Below are positions 27,689-35,826 of a stretch of 64,000 nucleotides of DNA, in pieces. Every line of letters starts with the position of its first letter. Within the stretch, counting starts at the first letter, position 1. A program made the position numbers and the translations under genes. The notes below the pieces were generated by a model, which was not told the DNA's origin, ran no database searches, and worked only from the letters and a program-made list of their open reading frames with translations. The stretch covers positions 901,501 through 965,500 of the forward strand of contig NZ_CP015418.1 of the NCBI RefSeq assembly GCF_001633165.1, written 5' to 3'. The DNA is from Rhodovulum sulfidophilum DSM 1374. Its GTDB lineage: Bacteria; Pseudomonadota; Alphaproteobacteria; Rhodobacterales; Rhodobacteraceae.

Positions 27689-28981
27689 TCAGTTTACGAA
27701 GCCCAGCAAGCCGGGCAGCCAAAGCGTCAGCTGGGGCACGAAGGCCACCAGCGCCATCACGGCGATTTCGGCGAACAGGAACGGGATCGAGGCCTTAGAC
27801 ACCTTCTCGACCGTGGTTTCCCCGATCTCGGAGGCGACGAAGAGATTCACCCCGAGCGGTGGCGTCGAATAGCCGATCTCGCAGGCGATCACGAAGATGA
27901 TGCCGAACTGGATCGGGTCGATCCCGACATTGGCCACCACCGGCAGAAGCAGCGGGGTCAGGATGATGATCTGGGTCAGCGTCTCCATCCACATGCCGAT
28001 GAAGACCAGCATCAGAAGGACGAGGACGATCAGCATGATCGGGTCGGAGACCGTCTCGATCAGGAAGCCCGAGACCAGCTGCGGCACCTGGAACATCGAC
28101 AGCATCCGGCCGATGATCCGCCCGGTGACCAGCACCAGCATCACGGTGCCGGTGATGCGCACCGCATAGACCACCGCATCGATGAAGACGGGCACCCGGA
28201 TCTCGCGATAGACGAAGATGCCGACGAACAGGGCGTAAAGCACCGCCACGACCGAGGCCTCGGTGACGGTGAAGACGCCGCTGTAGATGCCGCCCAGGAT
28301 CAGGACCGGCGCGGCCAGCGCCCATTTCGCCTCGAGCGCGGCGCGGCCGATATTGCGCAGGCTTCGGGGCTCGACATCGCCCGAGCTGTAGCCGCGCCGG
28401 ACCGAGATGAACCGGCTGGTGAGCCAGAGCACCACCGCCAGCAACAGCCCCGGCACCACGCCCGCGACGAAGAGGGCGCTGATCGAGGTCTCGGAGGTGA
28501 TGCCGTAGATGATCATCGGGATCGAGGGCGGGATCACCACGCCGATGCCCCCCGCCGACGAGGTGATCGCGGCGCCGAAGCCCCTGTCATAGCCGTCGCG
28601 GATCATCGCCGGGATCATGATCGAGCCGATCGCCGCGGTGGTTGCGGGGCCCGAGCCCGAGATCGCGGCGAAGAAGGTGCAGGCGACGATGGTCACGGTG
28701 GCCAGCCCACCCGGCGACGGCCCGACGATGGCCCGCGAGAAGCCGATCAGCCGCCGGGTCAGCCCGCCTTTCTCCATCAGCGTGCCGGCCAGGATGAACA
28801 TCGGCACGGCGATGATGGTGAACTCGTCGACCGCCGAATAGGCCGTCTGCACGAGATAGGACATCGGCATGTTGGCGCTGGTCATCGCCAGCACCGCGGC
28901 AAGCCCCATCGAGATGCCGACCGGCACGCCGATCAGCAGCAGCAGGACGAAGGACAGCGCCATCAGAAGGGTCGGATCCAT
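27689..28981 (-). CDS. TRAP transporter large permease (DctM family), system 1
   Basis: The 430-residue, highly hydrophobic membrane protein has about 12 helices. It starts MDPTLLMALSFVLLLLIGVPVGISMG and contains ISGSGPATTAAIGSIMIPAM, the family-conserved segment near the Na+ and substrate site. It catalyses sodium-coupled import together with the binding protein and DctQ. Its ATG lies four bases after the DctQ stop, so it is part of one operon. Confidence 0.95.
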   Translation of the reverse strand: MDPTLLMALSFVLLLLIGVPVGISMGLAAVLAMTSANMPMSYLVQTAYSAVDEFTIIAVPMFILAGTLMEKGGLTRRLIGFSRAIVGPSPGGLATVTIVACTFFAAISGSGPATTAAIGSIMIPAMIRDGYDRGFGAAITSSAGGIGVVIPPSIPMIIYGITSETSISALFVAGVVPGLLLAVVLWLTSRFISVRRGYSSGDVEPRSLRNIGRAALEAKWALAAPVLILGGIYSGVFTVTEASVVAVLYALFVGIFVYREIRVPVFIDAVVYAVRITGTVMLVLVTGRIIGRMLSMFQVPQLVSGFLIETVSDPIMLIVLVLLMLVFIGMWMETLTQIIILTPLLLPVVANVGIDPIQFGIIFVIACEIGYSTPPLGVNLFVASEIGETTVEKVSKASIPFLFAEIAVMALVAFVPQLTLWLPGLLGFVN

Positions 28982-28985
28982 GGCC

Positions 28986-29483
28986 TCAGTCTCCGATCCG
29001 GGCGTCGGCCGGGCCTTCGCCGGTCTGCCAGCGGCGGACCATCACCTGAAGGATGCGGATCGACATGAAGGCAAATCCGAGCGGCACGATCATCTGCACC
29101 CAGACCAGGTTGATGCCCGTGGTCTGCGAGATGTAGGGGAATTCGAACATCGAGACGGTGAACTGGTAGCCGTACCAGATGACGACGGCGTTGAAGCCGA
29201 GCCAGAGCAGATCGGCCAGCGTCAGCATGCAAAGCCGCAGCTTCGTCGGCAGCAGACCGAGATGCAGCGAGACGCGGATATGCCGGTCGCCCTCGGCCGC
29301 GATGACAAAGCCGAAATAGACCGCCCAGACGAAGGCGAAGCGGCTGACTTCCTCCAGCCAGCTGAAGGACCGCCCCATGCCGAAGCGGGCGACGACCTGA
29401 AAGCCCAGAAGGGCCACCACGGTCGTCATCAGGATCGCGCCCAGCCATTCTTCCGGCGTGCGGCCTCCGAGGAATTTACGCAT
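28986..29483 (-). CDS. TRAP transporter small permease (DctQ family), system 1
   Basis: The 165-residue four-helix membrane subunit has the typical SWLEEVSRFAFVWAVYFG segment (E-E/x-x-R in helix 2) and a charged DRHIRVSLHLG loop. It bridges receptor and DctM. Its start overlaps the 3' end of the mannitol-type dehydrogenase by 8 bases. An upstream frame extension overlaps that gene and is a shadow. Confidence 0.92.
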   Translation of the reverse strand: MRKFLGGRTPEEWLGAILMTTVVALLGFQVVARFGMGRSFSWLEEVSRFAFVWAVYFGFVIAAEGDRHIRVSLHLGLLPTKLRLCMLTLADLLWLGFNAVVIWYGYQFTVSMFEFPYISQTTGINLVWVQMIVPLGFAFMSIRILQVMVRRWQTGEGPADARIGD

Positions 29484-30900
29484 TCGCCCTCTCCCGTACG
29501 AAATCGTCGATCTGCGCCCGGCGCTGCCTGGGATCGCCCTGCGCGAAGGCGCGAAGCCAGCGCGCCATGTCGGCGACAAAGCCCGCATCCTGCCCCAGCC
29601 GCGCGGGCCAGAGCGGCAGCGCCAGCACCTCGCGCGCGAAACCGGCCGCATCGCGGGCGGCTGCGCGGCGGCGGGACATCTCTTCGCCCATCGGGTCCCG
29701 GGTCGGGACGCCGGTGCTGTCGGGCCTCGTGTCGCCCGCCTGCAGCGCCCAGCCCGCCAGCACCATGGCCTGGAGCTCGGCCGAGGCTTCCCGCGCCAGC
29801 CGTTCGGCGGCCGGGGCCGCGATGCGCTGCGGCAGCTTGAAGCTCGCATCGCTCGCGATCTGGTTCAGCGGGTGATGGATGGTCGGGTTCTGCAGCCGCG
29901 CCAGGCTGGTCCGGCCATAGGCCTTAAGATCCTCGCCTTCGGGGCAGGCGAGCGTCTCGGCCTGCGCCCGGAGGAAAAGCCCGGCCCAGTCCGACAGCAC
30001 CGGGTCGGTCGCCGCATCATGGCTGCTTTCATGCCCGCACAGGCGTCCCAGCTCGGCATAGGCCGATTGCAGGCCGTTCAGAAGCCTGTGCTTCATGTGC
30101 TCATGGGGCGCCAGGTCGTCGACGATCTGGACCCCGGCCCGTTCCAGCCGGGGGCGCGGCCCGGCGAAGCGGTTCTCGATCACCCATTGGCGGAACGGTT
30201 CGGCGACCACGCCCAGGGCGTCCGGCCCGCCGCAGGCCGCCTCGAGCCGGGCGCGGCTGGAAGCCGACATCGCGGGCACGATCCGGTCGACCATCGAGGT
30301 CGGGAAGGCAACGTTCCGGTCGAGCCAGTCGGGCAGGCCGGGGAAGGCGCGGGCCGCATAATCGCGCAGGACACCGCCCAGAAGCCTGCCGTTATCGGCG
30401 ACATTGTCGCAACTGGCGAGCGTGATCGGCCCGCCCCCGGCCCGGCGGCGCCGCTCGAGCATCCAGGCGAGATAGCCGATGGCGGTGACCGGGGCCTCGG
30501 GGGCGGCAAGATCGGCCGCGACCGCCGCCGGGTCCAGCTCGAAGCTGCCCGAGCGGTGGCAATAGCCCTTTTCGGTGATGGTCAGCGTGGCGAAATCAAT
30601 CCCGGACCAGTCGACATCCGGGGCGCTGCGGGCGTCATGCAGGCCGATCAGGGTGCCGATGCCGCGACAGGCGCGGGCCTGCCCGTCATCGGTCAGCACC
30701 GCATAAATCCCGTTCTGGGCCGCATGGGCCGCGGCAAGATCGGGCGGGGTCAGGTTGATGCCGACAACGCCCCAATCGCCGCCCGCGCGGGCCAGATCGT
30801 CGTAATAGCTTTGCTGATGGGCCCGGTGAAACGCCCCCACCCCGAGATGCGCCGCCCGCGGGCGCAGCGCGCCGGGCGTGTAGGTCAGGGCCGGCTTCAT
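29476..30900 (-). CDS. Mannitol/mannonate-type long-chain dehydrogenase (UxuB-like), variant active site
   Basis: The 474-residue protein belongs to the polyol-specific long-chain dehydrogenase family (fructuronate/mannonate reductase, mannitol 2-dehydrogenase). It has an N-terminal NAD-binding half and TSMVDRIVPA at residues 201-210. The catalytic helix is KHRLLNGLQSA with Lys270 and Asn275. The family motif K-x4-N-x2-H ends in His; here it is Gln278 (codon CAA at 30069-30067). It may therefore be specialised or impaired. It forms four-base and eight-base overlaps with the idonate-type gene and dctQ, so it is in one operon with a TRAP importer. The probable role is oxidation or reduction of an imported hexonate or polyol. 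Confidence 0.85.
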   Translation of the reverse strand: MKPALTYTPGALRPRAAHLGVGAFHRAHQQSYYDDLARAGGDWGVVGINLTPPDLAAAHAAQNGIYAVLTDDGQARACRGIGTLIGLHDARSAPDVDWSGIDFATLTITEKGYCHRSGSFELDPAAVAADLAAPEAPVTAIGYLAWMLERRRRAGGGPITLASCDNVADNGRLLGGVLRDYAARAFPGLPDWLDRNVAFPTSMVDRIVPAMSASSRARLEAACGGPDALGVVAEPFRQWVIENRFAGPRPRLERAGVQIVDDLAPHEHMKHRLLNGLQSAYAELGRLCGHESSHDAATDPVLSDWAGLFLRAQAETLACPEGEDLKAYGRTSLARLQNPTIHHPLNQIASDASFKLPQRIAAPAAERLAREASAELQAMVLAGWALQAGDTRPDSTGVPTRDPMGEEMSRRRAAARDAAGFAREVLALPLWPARLGQDAGFVADMARWLRAFAQGDPRQRRAQIDDFVRERANA

Positions 30901-31928
30901 GGAAAATGCACCATCACCTTCAGCGCCGCGGTCTTGTCGAGCGCCCGGGCAAAGGCCTCTTCGGGCCGGTCGAGCGGCATGTCGGCCGAAATCATCGGAC
31001 GCAGGTCGACCTCGCCCTCGACGATCTGGCGTACGGCTTCGGCGAATTCATCGATGAAGCGATAGGTGCCGACCAGCCGGATCTCGCGGGTCAGCAGCTT
31101 TGCCAGATCGACCGGTGCCTTTGGCGGCAGGAAGCCCACCTGCACCACGGTGCCGCGGGGCTTCGCGGCGGCGATGGCGGTGCCAAGCGCCGGGGCCGCG
31201 CCCGAGGCCTCGAAGACCGCGTCGCAGCGGGGGCTGTCGGTCAGGGCCGCCATCGCCGCCGGATCGCCCGCGTCGAAGACCTCGTCGACGCCCAGTTCGC
31301 GGGCCCGTGCCAGCGCGGCGGGGGCGATATCGCTCATCAATATGCGGGCGGCGCCGGCGGTCCGCGCCGCGGTCGCGCACATCTGGCCGATGACGCCCGC
31401 GCCGGTGACAAGCACGGTCGCGCCGGTCAGATCGCCCGCCATCGCCGCGGCATGCAGCGCGACGGCATAGGGTTCGGCCATGGCGACATGGCGCAGATCG
31501 GCCTCTTGCGGCAGGCGGATGCATTGCCGGGCCTCGACCACCAGTTCGCTGGCAAAGCCGCCATCGCAATGCGGGAAGCGCGCGGCGCTGCCCATGAAGG
31601 CCATGTCGGTGCAGAGATTGGTAAGACCCCGTCGGCACTGATCGCAGCTCAGGCAGGGCCGGGCCGGTGTCACCGCCACCTTGTCGCCGGGCGCGAAGCC
31701 CTCGACACCCTCGCCCGGCAGATCGACCACGGCCGAGAATTCATGGCCCAGCACCATCGGGCCGCGCAGGATCGAATCGCCGACCCGCCCATGCTGGAAA
31801 TAATGGATGTCCGACCCGCAGATGCCGCCGAAGGCAAAGCGCAGGCGGATCTGTCCGCGGGCAGGGGCCGGACGCGGTGCCTCTTCGATGAGCACGCGCT
31901 CGGCACCATGGATGACACAAGCTTTCAC
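30897..31928 (-). CDS. Zinc-dependent alcohol dehydrogenase, L-idonate 5-dehydrogenase-like
   Basis: The 343-residue MDR enzyme has catalytic zinc ligands Cys37 (GGICGSDIHYF) and His62-Glu63 (LGHEFSAV). A full structural zinc cluster is present (CLSCDQCRRGLTNLC), as is a Rossmann fold with VTGAGVIGQM. The fold and the SDIHYFQHG segment resemble L-idonate 5-dehydrogenase and sorbitol dehydrogenase. The GTG at 31928 follows GGGAGGAGGGG at ideal spacing. It is the first gene of the operon leading to TRAP system 1, read from the promoter region shared with the RpiR-type regulator. Confidence 0.85.
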   Translation of the reverse strand: MKACVIHGAERVLIEEAPRPAPARGQIRLRFAFGGICGSDIHYFQHGRVGDSILRGPMVLGHEFSAVVDLPGEGVEGFAPGDKVAVTPARPCLSCDQCRRGLTNLCTDMAFMGSAARFPHCDGGFASELVVEARQCIRLPQEADLRHVAMAEPYAVALHAAAMAGDLTGATVLVTGAGVIGQMCATAARTAGAARILMSDIAPAALARARELGVDEVFDAGDPAAMAALTDSPRCDAVFEASGAAPALGTAIAAAKPRGTVVQVGFLPPKAPVDLAKLLTREIRLVGTYRFIDEFAEAVRQIVEGEVDLRPMISADMPLDRPEEAFARALDKTAALKVMVHFP

Positions 31929-31971
31929 GGTCCCCTCCTCCCTGAGGCGCAAGAAGTTTGCACTTGATGCG

Positions 31972-31996
31972 GTGAATTTTAGAACATAGCATTCAC
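31972..31996. promoter_or_regulatory. Inverted repeat GTGAAT-N13-ATTCAC in the divergent promoter region
   Basis: Perfect 6-bp arms at 31972-31977 and 31991-31996 lie in AT-rich DNA 44 bases before the idonate-type dehydrogenase start. It may be an operator or overlap the leftward promoter. It does not resemble the adjacent GGAA-N6-TTCC site, so it could bind a different factor. Confidence 0.35.
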
Positions 31997-32009
31997 ACGC
32001 CAGTCAAGA

Positions 32010-32025
32010 TGGAATATTTTTTCCA
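32010..32025. promoter_or_regulatory. Putative IolR-type operator TGGAA-N6-TTCCA
   Basis: A perfect dyad TGGAA (32010-32014), TATTTT, TTCCA (32021-32025) sits between the divergent RpiR-type regulator/iolC genes and the TRAP operon. GGAA-N6-TTCC is the site reported for the RpiR-family IolR of rhizobia. Its location 29 bases before the regulator GTG suggests autoregulation and perhaps joint control of the leftward operon. Confidence 0.6.
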
Positions 32026-32054
32026 AAAATGACGTCGAGCCGGTGGAGGAGACC

Positions 32055-32942
32055 GTGTCGCAAAGAGATGGACGGGGAGCGCAGGCCATGACCACCGACG
32101 GCGAGGATCCGGCGCCTGCGGTCGATTTCGACAGTTTGCGCGAAGCCATTGCGGACGCCCATGGCGATCTTAGCAAGAGGTTGAAACTCATCGCGGATTT
32201 TGTCCTCCGCGATCCCTCCTCGGTGGCGTTCCGTACCGCCGCCACGCTGGCCGAGGAGATCGGCGTCGCGCCCTCGGCCATCGTCCGCTTCGCCCAGCAT
32301 TTCGGCTATTCCGGCTTCTCCGAGATGCAGGCCGTGTTCCGGGCGCAGCTGCAGGCCAGTTCCACGCCCTATCAGCAGCGCATCCGCGATCTGGCCAAAA
32401 GCGGCGCCGCGCGCGACACCGCCGAGATGACCGACCGCTTCGTCGAGGCGGGCATCGCCTCGCTGCGCGCGCTGCGCCAGGGCGCCCCGGTCGAGCGGGT
32501 CGAGGCCGCCGCCCGGATGCTGGCCGAGGCGCGGATCGTCCATGTGATGGCCCACAAGCGCACCTTCACCGCCGCGACCTATCTTGCCTACAACCTCTCG
32601 CGGCTCGAGGTGCCGACCAATCTGCTCGACGGCAGCGGCGGCACGCTCGACCAGCAGATGGCCATGGTCTCGCCCGAGGACACCTTCGTCGCCTTCTCGT
32701 TCAATCCCAGCGCCGAAGAGACCGTGCGGACCTTCGAGCGGGCCCGTGCCACCGGCGCGCGAACCATTGCCATCACCGACCTGGCCCGCGCCCCCTTCAT
32801 TCATGCCGATTGCTGGTTCCAGCTTTCGGAGGCCAGCGTCGACGGGTTCCGCTCGCTCAACGCGACCATCTCACTGGCGCTGATCCTGGCCATCCGGGCC
32901 GGGACGCTCTGCGCCGAATTGCGATCCGACAACGAAGACTGA
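32055..32942 (+). CDS. iolR: MurR/RpiR family transcriptional regulator (IolR-like)
   Basis: The 295-residue protein has an N-terminal RpiR helix-turn-helix (about 30-105: LKLIADFVLRDPSS, TLAEEIGVAPSAIVRFAQHFGYSGFSEMQ). A C-terminal SIS sugar-phosphate-binding domain follows (about 140-290). The GTG at 32055 is favoured by GGAGGAG just upstream; other in-frame starts are GTG 32043 and ATG 32088. It is followed nine bases later by iolC and preceded by a GGAA-N6-TTCC dyad, which supports an IolR role (repressor relieved by a deoxygluconate-phosphate intermediate). The symbol rests on context as well as fold. Confidence 0.8.
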   Translation: MSQRDGRGAQAMTTDGEDPAPAVDFDSLREAIADAHGDLSKRLKLIADFVLRDPSSVAFRTAATLAEEIGVAPSAIVRFAQHFGYSGFSEMQAVFRAQLQASSTPYQQRIRDLAKSGAARDTAEMTDRFVEAGIASLRALRQGAPVERVEAAARMLAEARIVHVMAHKRTFTAATYLAYNLSRLEVPTNLLDGSGGTLDQQMAMVSPEDTFVAFSFNPSAEETVRTFERARATGARTIAITDLARAPFIHADCWFQLSEASVDGFRSLNATISLALILAIRAGTLCAELRSDNED

Positions 32943-32951
32943 GGAAGTCCC

Positions 32952-34871
32952 ATGTCCAGTCAGCCCTCTCCGATCTACGACATCATCACCATTGGCCGGA
33001 CCTGCGCGGATCTTTACGCCGATCAGGTCGGCTGCAGCATGGAAGATGCCCGGAGCTTCTCGAAATATGTCGGCGGCTGCCCGACCAATATCGCGATCGG
33101 CGGGGCCCGGCTCGGGCTGAAGACCGCGCTTCTGAGCCGGGTCGGCAATGACCAGATGGGCCGCTTCGTGCGCCAGACGCTGGAGGCCGAGAGCGTCGAG
33201 ACAGGCGGCCTTGCGACCGATCCCGAGCGGCTGACGGCGCTGGCCTTTCTCGGGCTCGAGGACGACCGGAACTTCCCGCTGCTTTTCGTGCGCACCGATT
33301 GCGCGGATGCGGCGCTGAGCGAGGCCGATATCGACCCCGATTTCATCCGCTCGGCCGCCGCCATCGTCGTCACCGGCACGCATTTCTCGAAGCCCCATCT
33401 CGAGGCCGCCTCGTTCAAGGCGATGCGGATCGCGCGCGAGGCCGGGCGCAAGGTGGTCTTCGACATCGATTACCGCCCCAATCTCTGGGGGCTGCTGGGC
33501 GCGGGCGACGGCGATATCCGCTTTGTCGCCGACGCGGCGGTCACGGCACGGGTCCAGAGCATTCTGCCCGGCTGCGATGTGGTCGTCGGCACCGATGACG
33601 AGGTGCGCATCGCCGGCGGCTCGACCGATACCCGCGAGGCGCTGGTCAATATCCGCAAGGTCACGGCGGCGATGATCGTGCTCAAGACCGGGCCGAAGGG
33701 CTGTCTCGTCTTCCCCGGGCCGATTCCCGAGGATCTCGAGGAGGGCATTTCCTCGCAGGGCTTCCCGGTCGAGGTCTTCAACGTGCTGGGCGCCGGCGAC
33801 GGATTCATGGCGGGCTTCCTGCGCGGTTATGTGCGCGGCCTGCCGCTGGAGGAATGCTGCCGTATCGCCAATGCCTGCGGTGCCTTCGCGGTGTCGCGGC
33901 ATGGCTGCGCGCCCGCCTATCCCAGCTGGGAGGAACTGCAGTTCTTCCTCGACCGCGGCGTGGTCAACCCGCGGCTGCGCGAGGATGCCGATCTGGAACA
34001 TGTCCATTGGGCGACCACGCGGCGCGGCCACTGGGACAATGTCTGTGCCTTCGCCATCGACCATCGCGTCCAGCTCGAGGACATGGCCGCGCAATGCGGC
34101 GCCGATCCGGCGCGGATCGCCCGGCTCAAGGATCTCGCGCTTGACGCGATGCTGGCCGCGCGCCGTCCGGAGATCATGCTGGGCACGCTGCTCGACAGCA
34201 CCCATGGGCGGCAGGCGCTGTTCCGGGCCGAAAAGGAAGCGCTCTGGATCGGCCGCCCGGTCGAGCTGCCCGGCTCGCGCCCGCTGAAATTCGAGGGCGC
34301 GCCCTCGCTTGGCGCCGAGGTCGCCTCCTGGCCCCGTGATCACGTCATCAAATGCCTCGTCTTCTACAATCCCGACGATCCCGAGGCCCTGCGCCGGACC
34401 CAGCTCGACCAGCTGCACCGGCTGGCCTCGGCCGCGCGGCTCAGCCGTCATGAATATCTGATCGAGGTGATCGGCACGGCCGATGGCAAGCGCGGCGAGA
34501 CCGCCACCGCCGAGGCGATGCAGCAGATCTATGACGAGGGCATCCGCCCCGACTGGTGGAAGCTGCCCGACCAGAGCGCGGCCGGATGGGCCGAGGTCAG
34601 CGCGGTGATCGAGCGCAACGACCGCTGGTGTCGGGGCGTGCTGTTGCTGGGCCTAGATGCCCCGGCCGAGGTCCTGACCCGGAGCATCGCCCGCGCCGCC
34701 GCCTGCGCGCATGTGCGCGGCTTCGCGGTCGGGCGCACCATCTTCGGTGACGTGGCCCGGTCCTGGCTGGCGGGCGACATCGACGACGCCGCCGCGACAG
34801 ACCGGATGCAAGCCCGGTTCGAGCAGCTCATCGACTGCTGGCAGGCCGCGCGTCAGGCAAAAGCCGCCTGA
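32952..34871 (+). CDS. iolC: Bifunctional 5-dehydro-2-deoxygluconokinase / DUF2090 (aldolase-like) protein
   Basis: The 639-residue fusion contains a PfkB kinase (about 8-325) with GGCPTNIAIGGARLG and the catalytic NVLGAGDGFMAGF. A DUF2090 domain follows (about 340-635), proposed to act as the 5-dehydro-2-deoxyphosphogluconate aldolase of myo-inositol breakdown. This fused IolC form is typical of rhizobia and Rhodobacterales. It follows the IolR-like gene by nine bases. The rest of the usual operon (iolD, iolE, iolB) is absent; IS3-type debris begins within about 70 bases of the stop, so the operon may have been cut here or the genes moved. Confidence 0.93.
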   Translation: MSSQPSPIYDIITIGRTCADLYADQVGCSMEDARSFSKYVGGCPTNIAIGGARLGLKTALLSRVGNDQMGRFVRQTLEAESVETGGLATDPERLTALAFLGLEDDRNFPLLFVRTDCADAALSEADIDPDFIRSAAAIVVTGTHFSKPHLEAASFKAMRIAREAGRKVVFDIDYRPNLWGLLGAGDGDIRFVADAAVTARVQSILPGCDVVVGTDDEVRIAGGSTDTREALVNIRKVTAAMIVLKTGPKGCLVFPGPIPEDLEEGISSQGFPVEVFNVLGAGDGFMAGFLRGYVRGLPLEECCRIANACGAFAVSRHGCAPAYPSWEELQFFLDRGVVNPRLREDADLEHVHWATTRRGHWDNVCAFAIDHRVQLEDMAAQCGADPARIARLKDLALDAMLAARRPEIMLGTLLDSTHGRQALFRAEKEALWIGRPVELPGSRPLKFEGAPSLGAEVASWPRDHVIKCLVFYNPDDPEALRRTQLDQLHRLASAARLSRHEYLIEVIGTADGKRGETATAEAMQQIYDEGIRPDWWKLPDQSAAGWAEVSAVIERNDRWCRGVLLLGLDAPAEVLTRSIARAAACAHVRGFAVGRTIFGDVARSWLAGDIDDAAATDRMQARFEQLIDCWQAARQAKAA

Positions 34872-35826
34872 GCTTTCGGCAATGGCGGAAGCCGAGCCCC
34901 TGTGCGTATATCGGGCAGGGGCTGGCGTGATGCAGGCGACGCGTTGCCCTTGGTGATCGGGTTGGTTGCAGAAGGTCGTCCATTTTCGGATCGCGGCCTT
35001 CGTATCCGAACCCGCCTCCCGAACCTAGGGCCGGACACGCGCGCATGTCAGGGGCCGCCACAGCCGCTGGGTGAATATGCGGTTCAGGAAGCGATCCTTG
35101 CCGTCCACCGCGATGCGGATGCCGGACCGGCGCAGCCGTTAGGTTCGCGCAAGGGACGTCAACCGGCTGCCCTGATCGGGTTGCATGATCCCGGGTGGGC
35201 CGAGCGGCTGATACCTTCTTCGCTTCGGCGTGGAGCCTGGTGCTCCGACAGCACGGAAGCGCCATGCCCCTTGGGCTGCGCCTGATGGTTCCGGCGCGAC
35301 CTTTTCCGGGTGGTTCAGTCAGGCATCCTCGGGCGTTGCGGCTCCTCTAGCTGTGAAATCTCCGAAGGTTGTTCATCCGCTGCGGGGGTAGGCTGCAACC
35401 GCCAAACTCCAGCTCGGGCCTCGCAAGGATGAACAACCCGCATCAGAATGGTCGTCTCCTGATCCTCGTCGATCGCCGACCTCCATGCACGGGTATCTGT
35501 GGGTCTCGGCGATTCGGTTCCGGGGTGACACGGAGTCCGAAGCCCCAGGTCTTCTTCGCGGTCGTGAGCCAGACGAGCAGGTTGGTGATCTCCTCGTCCA
35601 GCTTCGTGCTGTATCGGTCGCACATCGTGATGACGTCGAACCTCCGGTACGCCAGCGCGATGAAAGCCGACGCGGTTCCCGGGCGGCCCATGCATGGAGA
35701 TGAGCGGGTCCGTAGGGCCGTCACCGGGGGGCGGTCGCCGCGAGGATGCGATCTCGGTGCTCCGCGGCGCCGGCCTGCCCCTGCCGGGCGCCGCCTCCGG
35801 GAGCGACGGGCGATGTGACTGGCGGT
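34872..35826 (-). pseudogene. Degenerate IS3-family transposase fragments
   Basis: No intact gene lies in this 955-bp stretch. On the minus strand, about 35120-34930 reads VDGKDRFLNRIFTQRLW, a stop, then AAIRKWTTFCN and QPDHQGQRVA. These match the DDE-domain end of IS3-type OrfB (MDGKGRFLDNIFIERLW..., IRKWMTFYN..., QPDQQVQRVA), with an internal deletion. At about 35640-35540 a second fragment reads LVWLTTAKKTWGFG, as in the N-terminal part of IS407-like OrfB. Between them I recognise nothing. Terminal repeats were not found. The element is broken and sits directly after iolC. Confidence 0.72.

Noticed and set aside
34902..35285. A 127-codon plus-strand frame after iolC
   Set aside because: The minus strand shows IS3 OrfB C-terminal motifs here; the plus frame is a shadow of the decayed transposase.
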